A DNA stretch of 35,043 nucleotides, from NCBI GenBank assembly GCA_016178075.1, contig JACOUA010000101.1:1-35043 (forward strand). The letters are read 5' to 3'. Positions 34,336 to 35,043 of this stretch are shown here, in pieces. The notes below the pieces were generated by a model, which was given only the letters and a program-made list of their open reading frames with translations, did not search any database and was not told the DNA's origin. Positions within the stretch are counted from its first letter, which is position 1; each line of letters starts with the position of its first letter. The stretch is from Acidobacteriota bacterium. GTDB taxonomy: Bacteria; Acidobacteriota; Vicinamibacteria; Vicinamibacterales; JACQTH01. The translations under genes and the position numbers were made by a program.

Positions 34336-34364
34336 ATTATCGGGACTCTCAGGGTCCCAGTCAA
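34336..34364 (-). promoter_or_regulatory. strong promoter of the GAF-slt operon with palindromic spacer
   Basis: On the minus strand, TTGACT (34364-34359), a 17-base spacer and GATAAT (34341-34336). The spacer GGGACCCTGAGAGTCCC has 5-bp inverted arms (GGGAC/GTCCC) and could be an operator between the two boxes. The leader would be about 136 bases. The 34194-34402 stretch otherwise holds nothing I can identify. Confidence 0.7.
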
Positions 34365-34402
34365 GACGCGCTCGAAGCCGCAAGTCCAGAGCGCTGAGCT
34401 AG

Positions 34403-34431
34403 TTGACTGTCGTATCGGCAGGTCGTAGAAT
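34403..34431 (+). promoter_or_regulatory. strong promoter of the tmRNA gene
   Basis: TTGACT at 34403-34408, a 17-base spacer, and TAGAAT at 34426-34431. The expected transcription start (34438-34439) coincides with the first base of a long hairpin. Together with the minus-strand promoter it forms a divergent pair whose -35 boxes are 38 bases apart. Confidence 0.75.
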
Positions 34432-34438
34432 AGACAGG

Positions 34439-34490
34439 AGCCCTGGGGACTTCCGCCCGGAAAGGTTACTGACCGGAAGTGCCCAGGGCT
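34439..34490 (+). other. 17-bp stem-loop at the predicted 5' end of the tmRNA precursor
   Basis: Arms AGCCCTGGGGACTTCCG (34439-34455) and CGGAAGTGCCCAGGGCT (34474-34490) pair over 17 positions with a single mismatch, around an 18-base loop. It could be a 5' stabilising hairpin, a small RNA, or a repeat remnant. No T-run follows, so it does not look like an intrinsic terminator. Confidence 0.7.
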
Positions 34491-34503
34491 TCGGTCTCTT
34501 CCA

Positions 34504-34573
34504 CGGCTTGAGGCTCATGGCTGATGGCTCACGCCAAAGCCCTCGTGAGCCCTGAGCCGTGAGCCCTAAGCCC
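34504..34573. repeat. 7-bp-period inverted repeat upstream of tmRNA
   Basis: The left block has words GGCTTGA, GGCTCAT, GGCTGAT, GGCTCAC (34505-34532). The right block has the complementary words GTGAGCC, CTGAGCC, GTGAGCC, CTAAGCC (about 34545-34573). It ends a few bases before the mature tmRNA 5' end and belongs to the same word class as 31060-31125. Confidence 0.8.
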
Positions 34574-34580
34574 ACCATGT

Positions 34581-34931
34581 GGGGGCGATACGGCTTCGAC
34601 GGGGGCACAGAGACGCGGGATGCATGCCGAGCGCCATCGCCTCGTAAATCCGGTGGAACACCATAACTGCGGATACGCAGCTCGCTCTCGCTGCTTAATT
34701 AAGCAGCGACGTCCACCCCGGTCAGCCTGCGGGCCGGGACTGGATGTCACATTAGCAGGCTGGTCGCCGCGTGTGGCCTCGATGCGCGGCGATGAGATGT
34801 GCTCGAGGCTAGCCGCTGGCGATTTGGGCCTCTGTTCGACGCCGGCGGTGAAAATACAACAGAGGACACGCATGTAGAGTCCTGCGGGGACGTGCTTTCG
34901 GACGCGGGTTCGACTCCCGCCGCCTCCACCA
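34581..34931 (+). ncRNA. ssrA: transfer-messenger RNA
   Basis: tmRNA rescues stalled ribosomes with SmpB. The 351-base gene starts GGGGGCGATACGGCTTCGAC and ends with a T-arm GCGGGTTCGACTCCCGC, acceptor CGCCTCC and ACCA, with encoded CCA at 34929-34931. The 5' GGGGGCG pairs with 3' CGCCTCC (one G-U). The tag frame is GCG-GAT-ACG-CAG-CTC-GCT, then CTC-GCT-GCT-TAA, giving ADTQLALAA with the expected LALAA-type degron. It is a one-piece tmRNA, not permuted. Confidence 0.97.
34669..34698 (+). other. tmRNA proteolysis-tag reading frame (ADTQLALAA)
   Basis: The resume codon is read as GCG at 34669, giving nine residues and TAA at 34696-34698. It is preceded in frame by an earlier stop at about 34645, so the resume codon must lie between. 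The choice of GCG follows from the near-universal Ala start and 9-10 residue length of tags; ATA or ACC just upstream are less likely. Confidence 0.75.
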
Positions 34932-34953
34932 ACCTTCGCTCGCCTACATCGGT

Positions 34954-35043
34954 TCAGTGGTTCTTCAGGCCTGGCTTGGCGGTGGCGCCGTGCTCAACGA
35001 GAAACTTGAGGACAGACTCGTACTTCAGGGCGCGTGCGGCGTC
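34954..35043 (-). CDS. ankyrin-repeat protein, 3' end only (gene runs off the window)
   Basis: The last 29 codons of a minus-strand gene: AARALKYESVLKFLVEHGA then TAKPGLKNH and TGA at 34956-34954. The spacing A-x-x-x-x-x-x-x-V-L-x-x-L-V-x-x-G-A is the second helix and turn of an ankyrin repeat. Ankyrin repeats mediate protein-protein contacts; nothing more can be said from the fragment. The gene converges on ssrA with 22 bases between. Confidence 0.7.
   Translation of the reverse strand, partial: DAARALKYESVLKFLVEHGATAKPGLKNH

Noticed and set aside
34194-34364. N-terminal extension of the GAF protein to an ATG at 34364
   Set aside because: The start would lie inside the -35 box of a consensus promoter, and the extra residues show no coding character or homology.
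34439-34490. Small SRP RNA (ffs) at the hairpin upstream of ssrA
   Set aside because: The conserved GGTCAGG/CCGGAAGGAAGCAGCC core of SRP RNA is absent.

Overview
The window is a high-GC (roughly 65%) bacterial chromosome segment, most likely from an Acidobacteriota of the Vicinamibacteria type. This placement is inferred from three things: an Oar-like TonB-dependent receptor with an N-terminal carboxypeptidase-regulatory domain, a Tat-exported Gfo/Idh/MocA oxidoreductase of the EKTMT type, and a tmRNA tag (ADTQLALAA) that resembles acidobacterial tags. No plasmid, phage or CRISPR genes are visible. This is ordinary chromosomal gene content, but the intergenic DNA is unusually rich in several repeat families.

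Layout. 219-6943: outer-membrane receptor, galU overlapping a glucuronokinase-like GHMP kinase (a possible UDP-glucuronate salvage pair), and a Gfo/Idh oxidoreductase broken by an internal deletion and frameshift. 6938-7492: HU gene behind a strong promoter, then tRNA-Val(GAC). 7555-14171: the translation cluster thrS-infC-rpmI-rplT-pheS-pheT, with infC using an ATC start and PheT lacking the EMAP-like tRNA-binding domain. 14272-18040: zapB-like gene, zapA, a probable 6S RNA with its own promoter, rny and thiL. 18037-19090: DUF2062 membrane protein and a 3D-domain protein. 19071-22870 (minus strand): a heterodimeric ABC exporter pair. 22962-31058: cstA, a small beta-barrel-like protein, a multi-pass membrane protein, a GH36 alpha-galactosidase with a MITE at its start, and a PIG-V-like mannosyltransferase. 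31126-34193 (minus strand): a soluble lytic transglycosylase translationally coupled to a coiled-coil/GAF protein. 34403-34931: promoter, 5' hairpin and tmRNA. At the right edge lies the 3' end of an ankyrin-repeat gene.

Four repeat classes recur: (1) 7-bp-period repeats, usually in inverted pairs, filling five gaps of the infC-zapA cluster plus the gaps at 31060 and 34504, with one copy inside thiL; (2) a roughly 65-110 bp GC-rich element seen four times, each copy upstream of a start codon; (3) a CCTGAGCCTGTCGAAGG-type repeat inserted in frame into both ABC exporter genes; (4) a TA-flanked MITE with 26-bp perfect terminal inverted repeats. The translation and cell-division genes form one conserved housekeeping block. 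The most unusual aspects are the repeat elements, which appear to supply spacers, ribosome-binding-like sequence and even protein segments, and the galU/glucuronokinase pairing.
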